Shown here in pieces: positions 53,472 through 63,293 of a DNA stretch of 64,000 nt. Location of the stretch: NCBI RefSeq assembly GCF_018687955.1, contig NZ_CP061309.1, positions 1,359,564 through 1,423,563 of the forward strand, in the 5' to 3' direction. The first letter of the stretch is position 1, and each line of letters opens with the position of its first letter. The translations under genes and the position numbers were made by a program. Source of the stretch: Polynucleobacter ibericus. Lineage in GTDB: Bacteria > Pseudomonadota > Gammaproteobacteria > Burkholderiales > Burkholderiaceae. The notes beneath the pieces were generated by a model that had not been told where the DNA came from, made no database searches, and saw only the letters and a list, made by a program, of their open reading frames with translations.

Positions 53472-53498
53472 AAAAAAGGCGACCGAGGCCGCCTTTTT
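53472..53498 (-). terminator. Terminator of the rpsP-rimM-trmD-rplS operon
   Basis: On the minus strand AAAAAGGCG and CGCCTTTTTT form a stem closed by an 8-base loop, 17 bases after the rplS stop at 53515. Confidence 0.85.
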
Positions 53499-53514
53499 GA
53501 TATCGAGCCGATAT

Positions 53515-53910
53515 TTATTCTGCGGCTGGAGCTGCCACTGCTGCCTTACGCGCAGGAAGCTTCTCTTTAATACGTGCAGACTTACCTGAACGATCGCGCA
53601 AGTAGTACAACTTCGCACGACGTACATCACCGCGACGCTTCACTTCAATGCTAGCGATCAATGGTGAGTAAGTTTGGAATGTACGCTCTACACCTTCGCC
53701 AGAAGAAATCTTACGAACGATAAAGCTGGAATTGAGTCCGCGATTACGCTTTGCAATCACAACACCTTCAAACGCCTGTGTACGCTTACGCGCACCTTCA
53801 ACAACGTTTACGCCAACAACAACTGTGTCGCCAGGAGCAAAGCTCGGCAAAACCTTGTTAGCACTTAAGCGAGCAATTTCTTCTTGCTCAATTTTTTCAA
53901 TTAAATTCAT
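53515..53910 (-). CDS. rplS: 50S ribosomal protein L19
   Basis: A 131-residue L19 with the typical [46 protein letters not shown] and [18 protein letters not shown] segments. The C-terminal 15 residues are Ala-rich and low complexity, as in Burkholderiales. It is the last gene of the S16-RimM-TrmD-L19 operon. Confidence 0.97.
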   Translation of the reverse strand: MNLIEKIEQEEIARLSANKVLPSFAPGDTVVVGVNVVEGARKRTQAFEGVVIAKRNRGLNSSFIVRKISSGEGVERTFQTYSPLIASIEVKRRGDVRRAKLYYLRDRSGKSARIKEKLPARKAAVAAPAAE

Positions 53911-54045
53911 TTTTAATCCTTAAACATCATATTAGCGTTTAATCCCGAGATATAAATCAACGGACCTAATAGAGGATGCAGTTAAAACAATTTCACTAAA
54001 CCAAAAACTAAACACCCAATCACTACTGCACCCTACTAAAAGTAT

Positions 54046-54792
54046 TTACAGCGAGCGAAGAAATTGTTCATCTTCTCGGGTTAGCAACCCTTTGGTTCTG
54101 GCCGATTCAATTAAGTCCGGCCTTAACCTGAACGTCAGCTCTAAAGACTTCTGCCGACGCCAATCCGCTATTTTAGCGTGATGTCCGCCTAAAAGCACGT
54201 CTGGAACAGATAAATTTTCATATATTTCAGGGCGGGTGTAGTGTGGATAGTCCAAAAGACCATTCATAAAGCTATCCTGAGTGGCAGATTCGCCATCCCC
54301 GAGCGCCCCTGGAATGAGCCTAATCACCGCATCCATCATTGCCATAGCGGGAATTTCACCCCCAGAAAGCACAAAATCACCGATAGAAAGCTGTAAATCG
54401 ACGTTTCGGTCGACAAAACGCTGATCTACCGCCTCATACCGACCGCAAATAAAGCTTAAATTACCGTAATTGAGGATATCTGTCGCTATCTTCTGAGAAA
54501 AGCGCTCACCCTGGGGGGCTAATAAACAAATCGGACCACTTTTGATGCCTGCCGCCTGATGGGATGCCCTAATTCCGGCAACCGTATCTTCTAGGGGTTT
54601 AGCCATCATGACCATACCAGGACCGCCGCCATAAGCGCGATCATCTACCGTTTTGCGAGAATCCAAGCAAAAATCCCGAGGGTTCCAAAGGTGGACACTG
54701 GCGAGTGATTGTTCGCATGCGCGACCTGTAATGCCCCACTGCGTTAATGCAGAGAACATTTCTGGGAACAGTGTCACAACATCAAAGCGCAT
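54046..54792 (-). CDS. trmD: tRNA (guanine37-N1)-methyltransferase
   Basis: A 248-residue SPOUT methyltransferase making m1G37. It has the opening MRFDVVTLFPEMF, DDRAYGGGPGM and the knot loop LSGGEIPAMAMMDAVIRL (in part). It lies 41 bases after rimM in the conserved ribosomal operon. Length is normal (about 250). Confidence 0.97.
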   Translation of the reverse strand: MRFDVVTLFPEMFSALTQWGITGRACEQSLASVHLWNPRDFCLDSRKTVDDRAYGGGPGMVMMAKPLEDTVAGIRASHQAAGIKSGPICLLAPQGERFSQKIATDILNYGNLSFICGRYEAVDQRFVDRNVDLQLSIGDFVLSGGEIPAMAMMDAVIRLIPGALGDGESATQDSFMNGLLDYPHYTRPEIYENLSVPDVLLGGHHAKIADWRRQKSLELTFRLRPDLIESARTKGLLTREDEQFLRSL

Positions 54793-54833
54793 ATCAGTAA
54801 TTAATCTTGGAATTTATCTTTGCGTGCTTGCTC

Positions 54834-55400
54834 TTATTGCCAGTCAGACTGCCAATCAAGCGTAATCGTTTTATTTGGTAAATCGACGTTTTGTACGACT
54901 TCTTTTACAAACGGCACTAAGTATTTGATTGCTTTTGTTGCGACATCACCGATGGAGATAACACCATGGGCACCATTCTCGTTAACATCAATGACCTCAC
55001 CAAGTGCATCACCTTGCAAATTAATTGCACTGCATCCAATGAGATCTACCCAGTAATAGGAATCACTTTCCACTTTTGGAAAAGCATCACGCGCCACTAA
55101 GATGCGAGAACCTTTTAATGCCAAAGCTTGATCACGATCCGTCACACCTTCTAATGCCATCACCACATTACCGCTGTGCATCTTGGCGCTTTTGACTTTG
55201 TATTGTGTCAGTGAGGCTTGTTCTGCAGACGCAGCAACGCCAGCATCCCTGCGAGGAATGAGAGATAACCAAACGGATTTAGAAGAGAGTAGTGCAACAG
55301 GCTCTGATGAGTGAGGCCTAACCTTCACTTGGCCCTGCAAACCTTGCGCCTCAGAAATAGCGCCAAGCTCAATCAAACTATTTAGGGAGGGTGTACTCAT
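54834..55400 (-). CDS. rimM: 16S rRNA-processing protein RimM
   Basis: A 188-residue protein with the RimM N-terminal domain (IELGAISEAQGLQGQVKVRPHS, in part) and PRC-barrel (YYWVDLIGCSAINLQGDALGEV), ending LPNKTITLDWQSDWQ. It binds S19 during 30S maturation. Start at 55400 follows a 92-base gap after rpsP that contains a strong hairpin. Confidence 0.95.
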   Translation of the reverse strand: MSTPSLNSLIELGAISEAQGLQGQVKVRPHSSEPVALLSSKSVWLSLIPRRDAGVAASAEQASLTQYKVKSAKMHSGNVVMALEGVTDRDQALALKGSRILVARDAFPKVESDSYYWVDLIGCSAINLQGDALGEVIDVNENGAHGVISIGDVATKAIKYLVPFVKEVVQNVDLPNKTITLDWQSDWQ

Positions 55401-55449
55401 TTGTAAGACACCTTATTTTCCCAAAATAGAACTACTAAAAATTCTGTCA

Positions 55450-55482
55450 CTAAAAGCCTCATCAGATCGATGAAGCTTTTAG
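55450..55482 (-). other. Intra-operon hairpin between rpsP and rimM
   Basis: CTAAAAGC and GCTTTTAG (8 bp), one mismatch, then TCATC and GATGA (5 bp) around a 5-base loop. There is no immediate T-run on the minus strand; TTTTT appears only about 14 bases later. It may process or attenuate the transcript, so S16 can be made in excess of RimM and TrmD. Confidence 0.55.
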
Positions 55483-55492
55483 CAATTGAATA

Positions 55493-55738
55493 TTAAACAG
55501 CTGGATTGTTTTTGATCAAACGCACTACTGTTGGGGAGATTTGCGCACCAACACCAGTCCAGTAAGTCAAACGATCTTGAGCAATACGCATTGCTTGCTC
55601 AGTAGCGGCTGCCTGTGGATTGAAATAACCAATACGCTCGATAAAGTTCGAGTCACGACGGTTGCGCTTATCAGTAGCAACGATGCTGTAAAAAGGGCGC
55701 TTCTTAGAACCGCCGCGTGCCAGTCGAATGACGACCAT
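55493..55738 (-). CDS. rpsP: 30S ribosomal protein S16
   Basis: An 81-residue S16 ([20 protein letters not shown], then RIGYFNPQA and [13 protein letters not shown]). First gene of the operon; its promoter must lie in 55739-55962, the region shared with the divergent lipoprotein gene. Confidence 0.98.
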
Positions 55739-55962
55739 ACTTATTCCTTAAAATCTAAAATGAAAACAGGTTGATTACAACCCAATGAAATTTCTACTAA
55801 AAATCTTGGGCTCCAGATCACCGAACAAAGATACGGTGAAGCGGAAAACCTCATATTCTAGACGAAAACCCCTACTTCTTCCACCTATTTAAGCAGCTAA
55901 GACAGTAGAATAGAGCACGCACTTTAATAATAATTACTTTAAAAACAATAACTTAGATAAAT

Positions 55963-56493
55963 ATGCCCTTTAAATCAAGCCTTTCCGGCCTCATCAGAAA
56001 GCATTTAAATACGCTTTTTCTGATGCTTTCTTGCCTAGGTCTTGCGCTTTTAAATGGATGTGCAAATGTCATTCCTCCTTGTGGAGCCAAAATTAGCCCC
56101 CCAAGCAGTGAACTCAAAAATACCAAATGGGAGCTCACCCGCTGGAACTTGCCCCCCAATAGCAATGGAGAAGTCCGTGCTCGTCAAATTCCCCAAGGCG
56201 ATGCTAGCAACCCCATTCAAATCATTTTTGATGCCAACGGGCAGCGTCTTAGCGGCTCGACAGGATGTAATCGCTTTACCGCAACGCTTGATGAAGATGC
56301 CCGTGGTTTCTCCCTCAAACAAATTGCTAGCACCAAGATGGCTTGTAGCCCGCAGCGCATGGAATTAGAAAGTGATTTCCTTTACCAATTAAACGACTAT
56401 CGCAGCATTGTCCGTAATGGCGATCAATTACTGATGATCGGTACAGATCGTGAAGTCTTAAGCTTTACCCAAAAACCTATTGCTAATAAATAA
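55963..56493 (+). CDS. META/HslJ-domain lipoprotein
   Basis: A 176-residue lipoprotein with the lipobox LLNGC (Cys33). The META domain has STGCNRFTA and the FSLKQIASTKMACSPQRMELE segment, as in HslJ, an outer-membrane heat-shock protein linked to novobiocin resistance. It is 3 bases from the next gene, so the two form an operon. Divergent from rpsP. Confidence 0.85.
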   Translation: MPFKSSLSGLIRKHLNTLFLMLSCLGLALLNGCANVIPPCGAKISPPSSELKNTKWELTRWNLPPNSNGEVRARQIPQGDASNPIQIIFDANGQRLSGSTGCNRFTATLDEDARGFSLKQIASTKMACSPQRMELESDFLYQLNDYRSIVRNGDQLLMIGTDREVLSFTQKPIANK

Positions 56494-56496
56494 GCT

Positions 56497-56943
56497 ATGA
56501 AAAAATCTAAATTTCTATTTTGCGCACTTGGACTCATCCTCCCCGGCAGCGGTCTCAACTGTTTTTATCTGCAAGGACTTAAATCTTTTTGGGCATGGGT
56601 TCAGTTGTTTGCCCTTATAGGCGGGGTAGCAGGTTGGGTCATACTCAAAGGCGCCCACTTTCATTCTGCGCCAGGATGGGTGCTCGTTACATTTGGATTT
56701 ATCGCTATCGAAGCAAGCTGGTTAACCACAATTGCTTTCGGCCTGCGTCTTGATGAAAAATGGGATGCGCAATTTAACCCCGGCATTGAAGAACATCGTC
56801 GCAGCCGCTCTGGCTGGCCAGTGGTACTGACAGTAATTTTTTCTCTCGTCTTGGGTGCCGGAGTGATGATGACTTTTTTAGCAATCTCATTTGAGCAATT
56901 CTTTATCTCGCAGATTCATGAAGCAAAAAAGCTATCCCAATAA
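56497..56943 (+). CDS. Membrane protein of unknown function
   Basis: A 148-residue protein with about four hydrophobic helices. The opening ALGLILPGSGLNCFYLQGLKSFWAW resembles TM2-domain-like proteins, where a Gly-x-x-G-x-x-x-FY turn links two helices. A charged loop (RLDEKWDAQFNPGIEEHRRSR) separates the helix pairs. It is 3 bases after the META lipoprotein gene. Function unknown. Confidence 0.65.
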   Translation: MKKSKFLFCALGLILPGSGLNCFYLQGLKSFWAWVQLFALIGGVAGWVILKGAHFHSAPGWVLVTFGFIAIEASWLTTIAFGLRLDEKWDAQFNPGIEEHRRSRSGWPVVLTVIFSLVLGAGVMMTFLAISFEQFFISQIHEAKKLSQ

Positions 56944-56992
56944 TTGCGGATAGCTTTGCATTTGCAAGAGCCGCTCTTCGGAGCGGTTTTTT
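56930..56992 (+). terminator. Tandem hairpins with intrinsic terminator
   Basis: The first stem AGCTATCC/GGATAGCT (56930-56955) spans the stop codon. The second, CCGCTC-TTCG-GAGCGG (56971-56986), has a UUCG tetraloop and is followed by TTTTTT. Confidence 0.82.
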
Positions 56993-57012
56993 ATTTTCTT
57001 GAATAAAACTCT

Positions 57013-58800
57013 TTAGAACTGCTCGACCTCTAAAGCATTTGTGGAGTGGCCGCTTTCGACAATCGACGTTGCCAAGGCCTGCACTTGAGGCATGAGGTTT
57101 TCTGCAAAGAAGCGTGCTGTAGCAATCTTAGCGTCATAGAATTTTGGATCACCGTCACGCAAACGCTCTGCAGCTAAAAGTGCTCTAGCCATTTGCCAAC
57201 CACCTAATACTAAGCCAGATAAACGCAAGTAGGCGAAGCTACCTGCATAAACAGCCTTGATGTCTGTCTTCGCATTTGCCACGATGTAAGCAACAGCTTG
57301 TTCAAATGCAACCCGCGCCAAAGTCAGCTGCTTAAGCACTGCCTGAGCATCGGCACTGCCGCTTGCAGCCAAATCTTTTTCAGTAGCGGCAATTCTTTGT
57401 GAGAGCTCTTTTGCAATCGCTCCACCATCACGTACTGTTTTTCTACCAATCAGATCGTTTGCCTGAATTGCCGTAGTGCCCTCGTAAATCGTCAAGATGC
57501 GCGCATCACGGTAATGCTGTGCCGCGCCAGTCTCTTCGATAAAGCCCATGCCGCCATGCACTTGAACGCCCAAGCTGGCTACTTCAATCGACATTTCTGT
57601 GGAGAAGCCTTTGACGATAGGGACTAAAAATTCATAAATAGCTTGATTAGCTTTGCGAACGACCTCATCAGGCGCAGCATGCTGCGCATCATATGCAGAC
57701 GCTGCATAGTAAGCCAACGCACGTGATGCCTCTGTGTAGGCGCGCATCGTCATGAGCATGCGCTTCACATCAGGCTGATGAATAATCGCCACCGGACCAG
57801 GAGACCCAGCTAAGTCGCGGCTCTGAACACGATCTTTGGCGTACTGAACAGCTTTTTGATATGCGCGCTCTGCTACCGCAATACCTTGCATACCGACTGC
57901 AAAGCGAGCAGCGTTCATCATCACAAACATATATTCAAGACCGCGATTCTCTTCGCCCACCAGATAACCGACCGCTCCACCATGATCGCCAAATTGCAAA
58001 ACCGCAGTTGGGCTCGCCTTAATTCCGAGTTTATGTTCAATCGAAACACAGTGAACATCATTACGCTCACCTAATGAACCATCTTGGTTCACCAAAAATT
58101 TAGGTACTACAAATAATGAAATGCCCTTCACACCCTCTGGCGCATCCGGTGTTCTTGCTAACACTAAATGGATAATATTCTTAGCCATGTCGTGCTCACC
58201 ATAGGTGATATAAATCTTAGTGCCGAAAATTTTGTAAGTTCCATCACCCTCTGGCACGGCACGTGAACGAACCATCGATAAGTCTGAACCAGCTTGCGGC
58301 TCAGTCAAGCACATCGAGCCAGTCCACTCACCTGAAATCATCTGCGGGACAAAACGCTCTTGAAGCTCTGGATCTGCAGCAGTGAGGAGTGCCTCGATTG
58401 CACCGTCAGTCAACATGGGACATAAAGCAAATGACAGGCTAGCTGAGTGCACCATCTCAAAGCAAGCAGTCGCAATCAGCTTTGGCAAACCTTGCCCACC
58501 AAATTCTGCAGGATGTACAACGCCCTGCCAACCCGCTGCTCCAAATTGCTCAAACGCTTCTTTAAAGCCTGGAGTCGTGGTGACTATTCCGTCTTTTAGG
58601 GAACTGGGCTTCTGATCGCCAGTCCAATTGAGCGGTGCAACCACATCTTGGTTAAATTTTGCTGACTCTTCCAAAATGGCAGGAGCCAAATCAACATCAG
58701 CACCGGCATCCGCATAAGAAGGATAGGAAACAACCTCCGATAGTCCAGCGAGCTCATTCATGACAAACAGCATATCTTTCACTGGGGCTACGTATGGCAT
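57013..58800 (-). CDS. Acyl-CoA dehydrogenase, long (595-residue) class
   Basis: A 595-residue FAD-dependent dehydrogenase with N-terminal, middle (CLTEPQAGSDLS) and C-terminal (VHGGMGFIEETGAAQHYRDARILTIYEGTTAIQ in part) domains plus an extra C-terminal extension. This size class includes FadE5-like enzymes and DmdC, which oxidises methylmercaptopropionyl-CoA; the substrate here is unknown. The catalytic Glu is probably in IYEGTT. Electrons pass to the EtfAB pair encoded just upstream, and an acyl-CoA synthetase precedes those. Confidence 0.9.
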   Translation of the reverse strand: MPYVAPVKDMLFVMNELAGLSEVVSYPSYADAGADVDLAPAILEESAKFNQDVVAPLNWTGDQKPSSLKDGIVTTTPGFKEAFEQFGAAGWQGVVHPAEFGGQGLPKLIATACFEMVHSASLSFALCPMLTDGAIEALLTAADPELQERFVPQMISGEWTGSMCLTEPQAGSDLSMVRSRAVPEGDGTYKIFGTKIYITYGEHDMAKNIIHLVLARTPDAPEGVKGISLFVVPKFLVNQDGSLGERNDVHCVSIEHKLGIKASPTAVLQFGDHGGAVGYLVGEENRGLEYMFVMMNAARFAVGMQGIAVAERAYQKAVQYAKDRVQSRDLAGSPGPVAIIHQPDVKRMLMTMRAYTEASRALAYYAASAYDAQHAAPDEVVRKANQAIYEFLVPIVKGFSTEMSIEVASLGVQVHGGMGFIEETGAAQHYRDARILTIYEGTTAIQANDLIGRKTVRDGGAIAKELSQRIAATEKDLAASGSADAQAVLKQLTLARVAFEQAVAYIVANAKTDIKAVYAGSFAYLRLSGLVLGGWQMARALLAAERLRDGDPKFYDAKIATARFFAENLMPQVQALATSIVESGHSTNALEVEQF

Positions 58801-58853
58801 TACAACTCCTATTTATTCAGCTTAACTACTCAGTCAGTTACTCAGTCAGTCAA

Positions 58854-59789
58854 CTAACCAAGTGCTTTTGTTAACTCCGGTACAGCAGTATTCAGATCGG
58901 CAACCAACCCATAATCAGCAACGCCAAAAATCGGCGCTTCTGGATCTTTATTAATCGCAACGATGACCTTGGAATCTTTCATACCAGCCAAGTGCTGAAT
59001 AGCGCCTGAGATACCAACCGCAATATACAGTTGTGGGGCGACAATTTTGCCAGTCTGACCAACTTGATAATCGTTTGGTACATAGCCAGCATCCACTGCT
59101 GCACGTGATGCCCCTAAAGCAGCACCCAATTTATCGGCCAATGGCGCGATGAGCTCTTGATACTTTTCACCAGAGCCTAAACCACGACCACCAGAAACAA
59201 TAATCTTGGCAGCAGTCAGTTCTGGACGATCTGACTTGGTTAACTCGCGACCAACAAAAGAGGATTGAGCTTTGCTGTCAGCGACTGCCGCTTTCTCAAT
59301 AGCAGCAGAACCACCGGAAGCCGCTACTGGATCAAAGCCTGTCGTGCGCACAGTAATTACTTTTATAGGATCAGTGCTTTGCACTGTTGCAATTGCATTA
59401 CCTGCATAAATTGGACGCTCAAACGTATCAGCACTCAGGACTTTAGTGATATCGGATAACTGAGCAACATCGAGTTTGGCAGCAACGCGTGGGAGCACAT
59501 TTTTACCGTTAGCGGTAGCAGGTGCAAGGATATGGCTGTAGCCATTAGCGATCGATAAAATTTGGGCAGCCAAGGGCTCGGCCAATTGATCCGCCAAAGC
59601 AGGTGCATCAATTTGAATAACCTTGCGCACACCAGCAATTTGCGCAGCAGCTGATGCGGCAGCATCAGCGCTGCTACCAGCAACCAAAATATCTACCTCA
59701 GGGGAGCACTGCAAAGCAGCTGCTACAGCATTGAGTGTTGTCGCTTTTAAAGATTGATTGTCGTGTTCAGCAATAACAAGAGCAGCCAT
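58854..59789 (-). CDS. etfA: Electron transfer flavoprotein alpha subunit
   Basis: A 311-residue EtfA with the FAD-binding signature [14 protein letters not shown], then [50 protein letters not shown] (in part). It starts directly after the EtfB stop (59790), so translation is coupled. It transfers electrons from acyl-CoA dehydrogenases to the quinone pool via ETF-QO. Confidence 0.97.
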   Translation of the reverse strand: MAALVIAEHDNQSLKATTLNAVAAALQCSPEVDILVAGSSADAAASAAAQIAGVRKVIQIDAPALADQLAEPLAAQILSIANGYSHILAPATANGKNVLPRVAAKLDVAQLSDITKVLSADTFERPIYAGNAIATVQSTDPIKVITVRTTGFDPVAASGGSAAIEKAAVADSKAQSSFVGRELTKSDRPELTAAKIIVSGGRGLGSGEKYQELIAPLADKLGAALGASRAAVDAGYVPNDYQVGQTGKIVAPQLYIAVGISGAIQHLAGMKDSKVIVAINKDPEAPIFGVADYGLVADLNTAVPELTKALG

Positions 59790-60539
59790 TTAGATCACCT
59801 TCGCTTCATTTTTGAGTTTTTCTACAAGGGCTGCTACATCAGCAACCATCACGCCCGCAGAGCGCTTAGGCGGCTCTTCAACTTTGAGAGTTTTGAGACG
59901 TGGGGCAATATCGACACCCAATTCTCCTGGCTTGACGATATCAATCGTTTTCTTCTTGGCCTTCATGATGTTGGGCAAAGTCACATAGCGTGGCTCATTC
60001 AAACGCAAGTCAGTAGTAATCACCGCTGGCAAAGATAGTGCAATCGTTTCTAGACCGCCATCCACCTCGCGAGTAACAGTAGCTTTGCCATCTGCTACTA
60101 CAACTTTAGATGCAAAGGTAGCTTGCGGAATATCTAAAAGACTTGCCAACATTTGGCCTGTTTGATTGCTATCGTCATCAATTGCTTGCTTACCGAGAAT
60201 GATGATTTGTGCTTGCTCTTTATCAGAAATGGCTTTCAGAATCTTTGCAACCGCCAAAGGTTGTAAGTCTGCATCAGTTTCCACCAAGATTGCACGGTCA
60301 GCACCAATAGCCAAAGCAGTACGCAGCGTTTCTTGGCACTGGGTCGCACCTGCAGTTACTACCACTACTTCAGTAGCTACGCCCGCTTCTTTAAGGCGCA
60401 CCGCCTCTTCTACTGCAATTTCATCAAAGGGGTTCATGCTCATTTTGACGTTAGCCAAATCAACGCCCGAGTTATCTGATTTCACCCGAATTTTGACGTT
60501 GTAATCAACAACGCGCTTTACAGCTACTAAGATTTTCAT
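59790..60539 (-). CDS. etfB: Electron transfer flavoprotein beta subunit
   Basis: A 249-residue EtfB with [38 protein letters not shown] (in part), the AMP-binding [17 protein letters not shown] and the recognition loop region [13 protein letters not shown]. It is adjacent to etfA with no gap. Confidence 0.97.
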   Translation of the reverse strand: MKILVAVKRVVDYNVKIRVKSDNSGVDLANVKMSMNPFDEIAVEEAVRLKEAGVATEVVVVTAGATQCQETLRTALAIGADRAILVETDADLQPLAVAKILKAISDKEQAQIIILGKQAIDDDSNQTGQMLASLLDIPQATFASKVVVADGKATVTREVDGGLETIALSLPAVITTDLRLNEPRYVTLPNIMKAKKKTIDIVKPGELGVDIAPRLKTLKVEEPPKRSAGVMVADVAALVEKLKNEAKVI

Positions 60540-60594
60540 TTGGAATTCTCAATAATGGTTAACGATCTATTTTATCCGCCCTAAGGGATTAGCC

Positions 60595-62247
60595 TTAGAC
60601 ATCAATAGCAGCAGCCGATCCAGCCTGCTTGCGCAACTCAAACTTCTGAATCTTGCCCGTCGAGGTCTTGGGTAGCTCGCAGAACACAATCGCCCTGGGA
60701 ACCTTAAATCCAGCTAAATGTTGCTTACAGTGGGCAATAATTTCTTCGGCCGTAACCTTTGAGCCTGGCTTAATTTCTAGGAATGCGCAGGGTGTTTCGC
60801 CCCACTTAGGATCAGGTTTAGCAACAACCGCAGCAGCATTGATTGCCGGGTGGCGGTACAGCACATCCTCCACTTCTACAGAGGAGATGTTTTCTCCTCC
60901 AGAAATAATAATGTCCTTACTGCGATCCTTCATCTTCACATAACCATCCGGGTTCATCACAGCCAAGTCCCCTGAATGGAACCAACCACCCTCAAATGCC
61001 TCTTGAGTCGCTTGTTCGTTCTTCAGATATCCCTTCATGGCGATATTGCCCTTGAACATAATTTCGCCCATAGTTTCTCCATCAGCCGGAACAGGCTGCA
61101 TGGTTTCTGGGTCAAGAACAGCAATCGCTTGTTGCATGTGATAGCGCACACCTTGACGCGCATTTAAACGCGCACGCTCGCCAATATCTAAATCATCCCA
61201 CTCGTCCTGCTTGACACATACAGCTGCTGGACCATACACCTCAGTCAGCCCGTATACATGGGTTAGGTCAAAGCCTAACTTTTCCATGCCCTCAATAATG
61301 GATGCGGGTGGTGCAGCGCCAGCAATCAAGCCTTTGACGCCGGTTGGAACACCCGCCTTCAACTCATCAGGCGCATTGACCAATAAGTTATGCACGATAG
61401 GCGCCGCACAATAGTGAGTTACACCATGCTCCTTAATAGCGGCAAAAATATGTTGTGCATCAACACGACGCAAGCACACATTCACTCCAGCACGAGCAGC
61501 GATCGTCCATGGGAAGCACCAGCCATTGCAATGGAACATGGGGAGCGTCCACAAATACACAGGGTGCTTATTAATATCCCAATCCAGCACATTCGATACG
61601 GCATTGATTGCAGCACCACGGTGGTGATACACCACGCCTTTAGGATTGCCGGTAGTGCCAGAGGTGTAGTTCAAGCAAATCGCTTGCCACTCATCCGCTG
61701 GCACTTGCCATGCAAAATGAGGATCACCTTCAGAAAGGAGTTGCTCGTAAGTGAGTTTGCCCAACTTTTCACCGGGCACGTCAAACTCGTTTTCTTCCAC
61801 ATCGATTACTAAGAGATCGCGGCCTGAATCTTTCTTAGCGATCTCAAGAGCTTTTTTCATGACTAGCGAAAACTCAGGATCAACAATGACTACTTTAGCT
61901 TCACCATGATTGAGCATGAAAGCAATTGACTCTGCGTCCAAGCGGGTATTAAGGGCGTTTAAGACTGCCCCTGCCATCGGAATGCCAAAGTGCGCCTCTA
62001 CCATAGGAGGAGTATTTGGCAGCATCACTGCCACTGTATCTCCCAAGCCAATACCGTGCTTTTGCAATGCACTCGCTAGGCGTCGGCAACGCTCATACGT
62101 TTGACTCCAAGTCTGGCGCAACTTTCCATGGATGATGGCAGTCTTGTTGGGATAAATTTCTGCTGAGCGCTCTAAAAATAATAGCGGGGTAATGGGGGTG
62201 TAATTGGCTGGATTACGATCCAAGCCTTGCTCATAAATATTGACCAT
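60595..62247 (-). CDS. Acyl-CoA synthetase (AMP-dependent ligase)
   Basis: A 550-residue member of the AMP-binding family. The P-loop-like YTSGTTGNPKGV, the A5 motif YGLTEVYGP, the GWFHSGDLAVMNPDGYV hinge and the catalytic Lys in PKTSTGKIQKFELR are intact. The length and motifs fit the medium-chain and DmdB-like group. It lies 55 bases upstream of etfB on the same strand and probably makes the acyl-CoA for the neighbouring dehydrogenase. Confidence 0.92.
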   Translation of the reverse strand: MVNIYEQGLDRNPANYTPITPLLFLERSAEIYPNKTAIIHGKLRQTWSQTYERCRRLASALQKHGIGLGDTVAVMLPNTPPMVEAHFGIPMAGAVLNALNTRLDAESIAFMLNHGEAKVVIVDPEFSLVMKKALEIAKKDSGRDLLVIDVEENEFDVPGEKLGKLTYEQLLSEGDPHFAWQVPADEWQAICLNYTSGTTGNPKGVVYHHRGAAINAVSNVLDWDINKHPVYLWTLPMFHCNGWCFPWTIAARAGVNVCLRRVDAQHIFAAIKEHGVTHYCAAPIVHNLLVNAPDELKAGVPTGVKGLIAGAAPPASIIEGMEKLGFDLTHVYGLTEVYGPAAVCVKQDEWDDLDIGERARLNARQGVRYHMQQAIAVLDPETMQPVPADGETMGEIMFKGNIAMKGYLKNEQATQEAFEGGWFHSGDLAVMNPDGYVKMKDRSKDIIISGGENISSVEVEDVLYRHPAINAAAVVAKPDPKWGETPCAFLEIKPGSKVTAEEIIAHCKQHLAGFKVPRAIVFCELPKTSTGKIQKFELRKQAGSAAAIDV

Positions 62248-62289
62248 CTTCAGCTTTCGATTTCGATTTACTAAACTACATTTACCGCA

Positions 62290-63210
62290 TTAAATATCTG
62301 CTAGCGCCTTGACATGAGCCACAACACTTCGACCCAATGCCGAGAGGTTATAGCCACCTTCCAAGCAACTGACTATTCGACCCTGTGCGTATTCATTTGC
62401 AATCTCTTTGAGGCGCTTCGTAATCCAAGCATAGTCATCCTCTACCAGACCCATCTGACCCAAATCATCCTCTCGATGGGCATCAAAGCCAGCTGAAATG
62501 ATAATGAGTTCAGGTTCAAAATTACGCAAGGCAGGCAGCCACCTTTCTTCAACGATCGAGCGCACTACGTCACCACGCGTGGCCGCAGGTAAAGGTACAT
62601 TTACCATATTGCTAGCATGATCCAAGCCGCTGTAAGGGTAAAAAGGATGTTGGAAGAAGCTACACATCAACACATTAGGATCGTTGAAAAAAGCAGCCTC
62701 CGTTCCATTGCCGTGATGCACATCAAAGTCAATGATGGCGACGCGTTCAATGCCATACGTTTCCATGGCATATCGCGCGGCAATTGCTACGTTGTCAAAC
62801 AAACAAAATCCCATAGAGCGCGTTGGCTCAGCATGATGTCCTGGCGGCCTTACTGCGCAAAAAACATTCTCAACCTCACCCTTCATCACAGCATCGACGC
62901 CAGCAATCGCTGCGCCTGCAGCTCTGAGTGCAACTCTGTAGGTATGAGGGTTCATGATAGTGTCGCCATCGAGCATGAAATACCCACTCTCAGGAGCGCG
63001 ATCCCGCACAAAAGAAACGTGATCTGGACTATGCACCAACTCCAACTGATCCTCAGTTGCCAATGGCGCATCCAAATGGTGTAATAAGCGATCCACTCCG
63101 CTACGGATCAATTGATCGTTAATCGCCTGAATTCGTTCTGGACACTCTGGGTGATGGCTTCCCATCTCATGTTTCAGAAAGTCTGGATGAGTTATGTATC
63201 CTGTTGTCAT
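62290..63210 (-). CDS. Histone-deacetylase-like amidohydrolase
   Basis: A 306-residue arginase/deacetylase-fold protein. The catalytic RPPGHHAEP His pair, FDVHHGNGTE (zinc ligands Asp and His) and ISAGFDAHREDD (zinc Asp) are intact. Bacterial members remove acetyl groups from acetylpolyamines or proteins. It lies 42 bases upstream of the acyl-CoA synthetase, an order often seen in Burkholderiales. Substrate unknown. Confidence 0.92.
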   Translation of the reverse strand: MTTGYITHPDFLKHEMGSHHPECPERIQAINDQLIRSGVDRLLHHLDAPLATEDQLELVHSPDHVSFVRDRAPESGYFMLDGDTIMNPHTYRVALRAAGAAIAGVDAVMKGEVENVFCAVRPPGHHAEPTRSMGFCLFDNVAIAARYAMETYGIERVAIIDFDVHHGNGTEAAFFNDPNVLMCSFFQHPFYPYSGLDHASNMVNVPLPAATRGDVVRSIVEERWLPALRNFEPELIIISAGFDAHREDDLGQMGLVEDDYAWITKRLKEIANEYAQGRIVSCLEGGYNLSALGRSVVAHVKALADI

Positions 63211-63293
63211 TACTCAAAATCCTTAATAGCCAATTTTTAATTTTTATAATCTAATAAAACGTGATCTACCTTCGAAAATCCAATACAGCCGGC

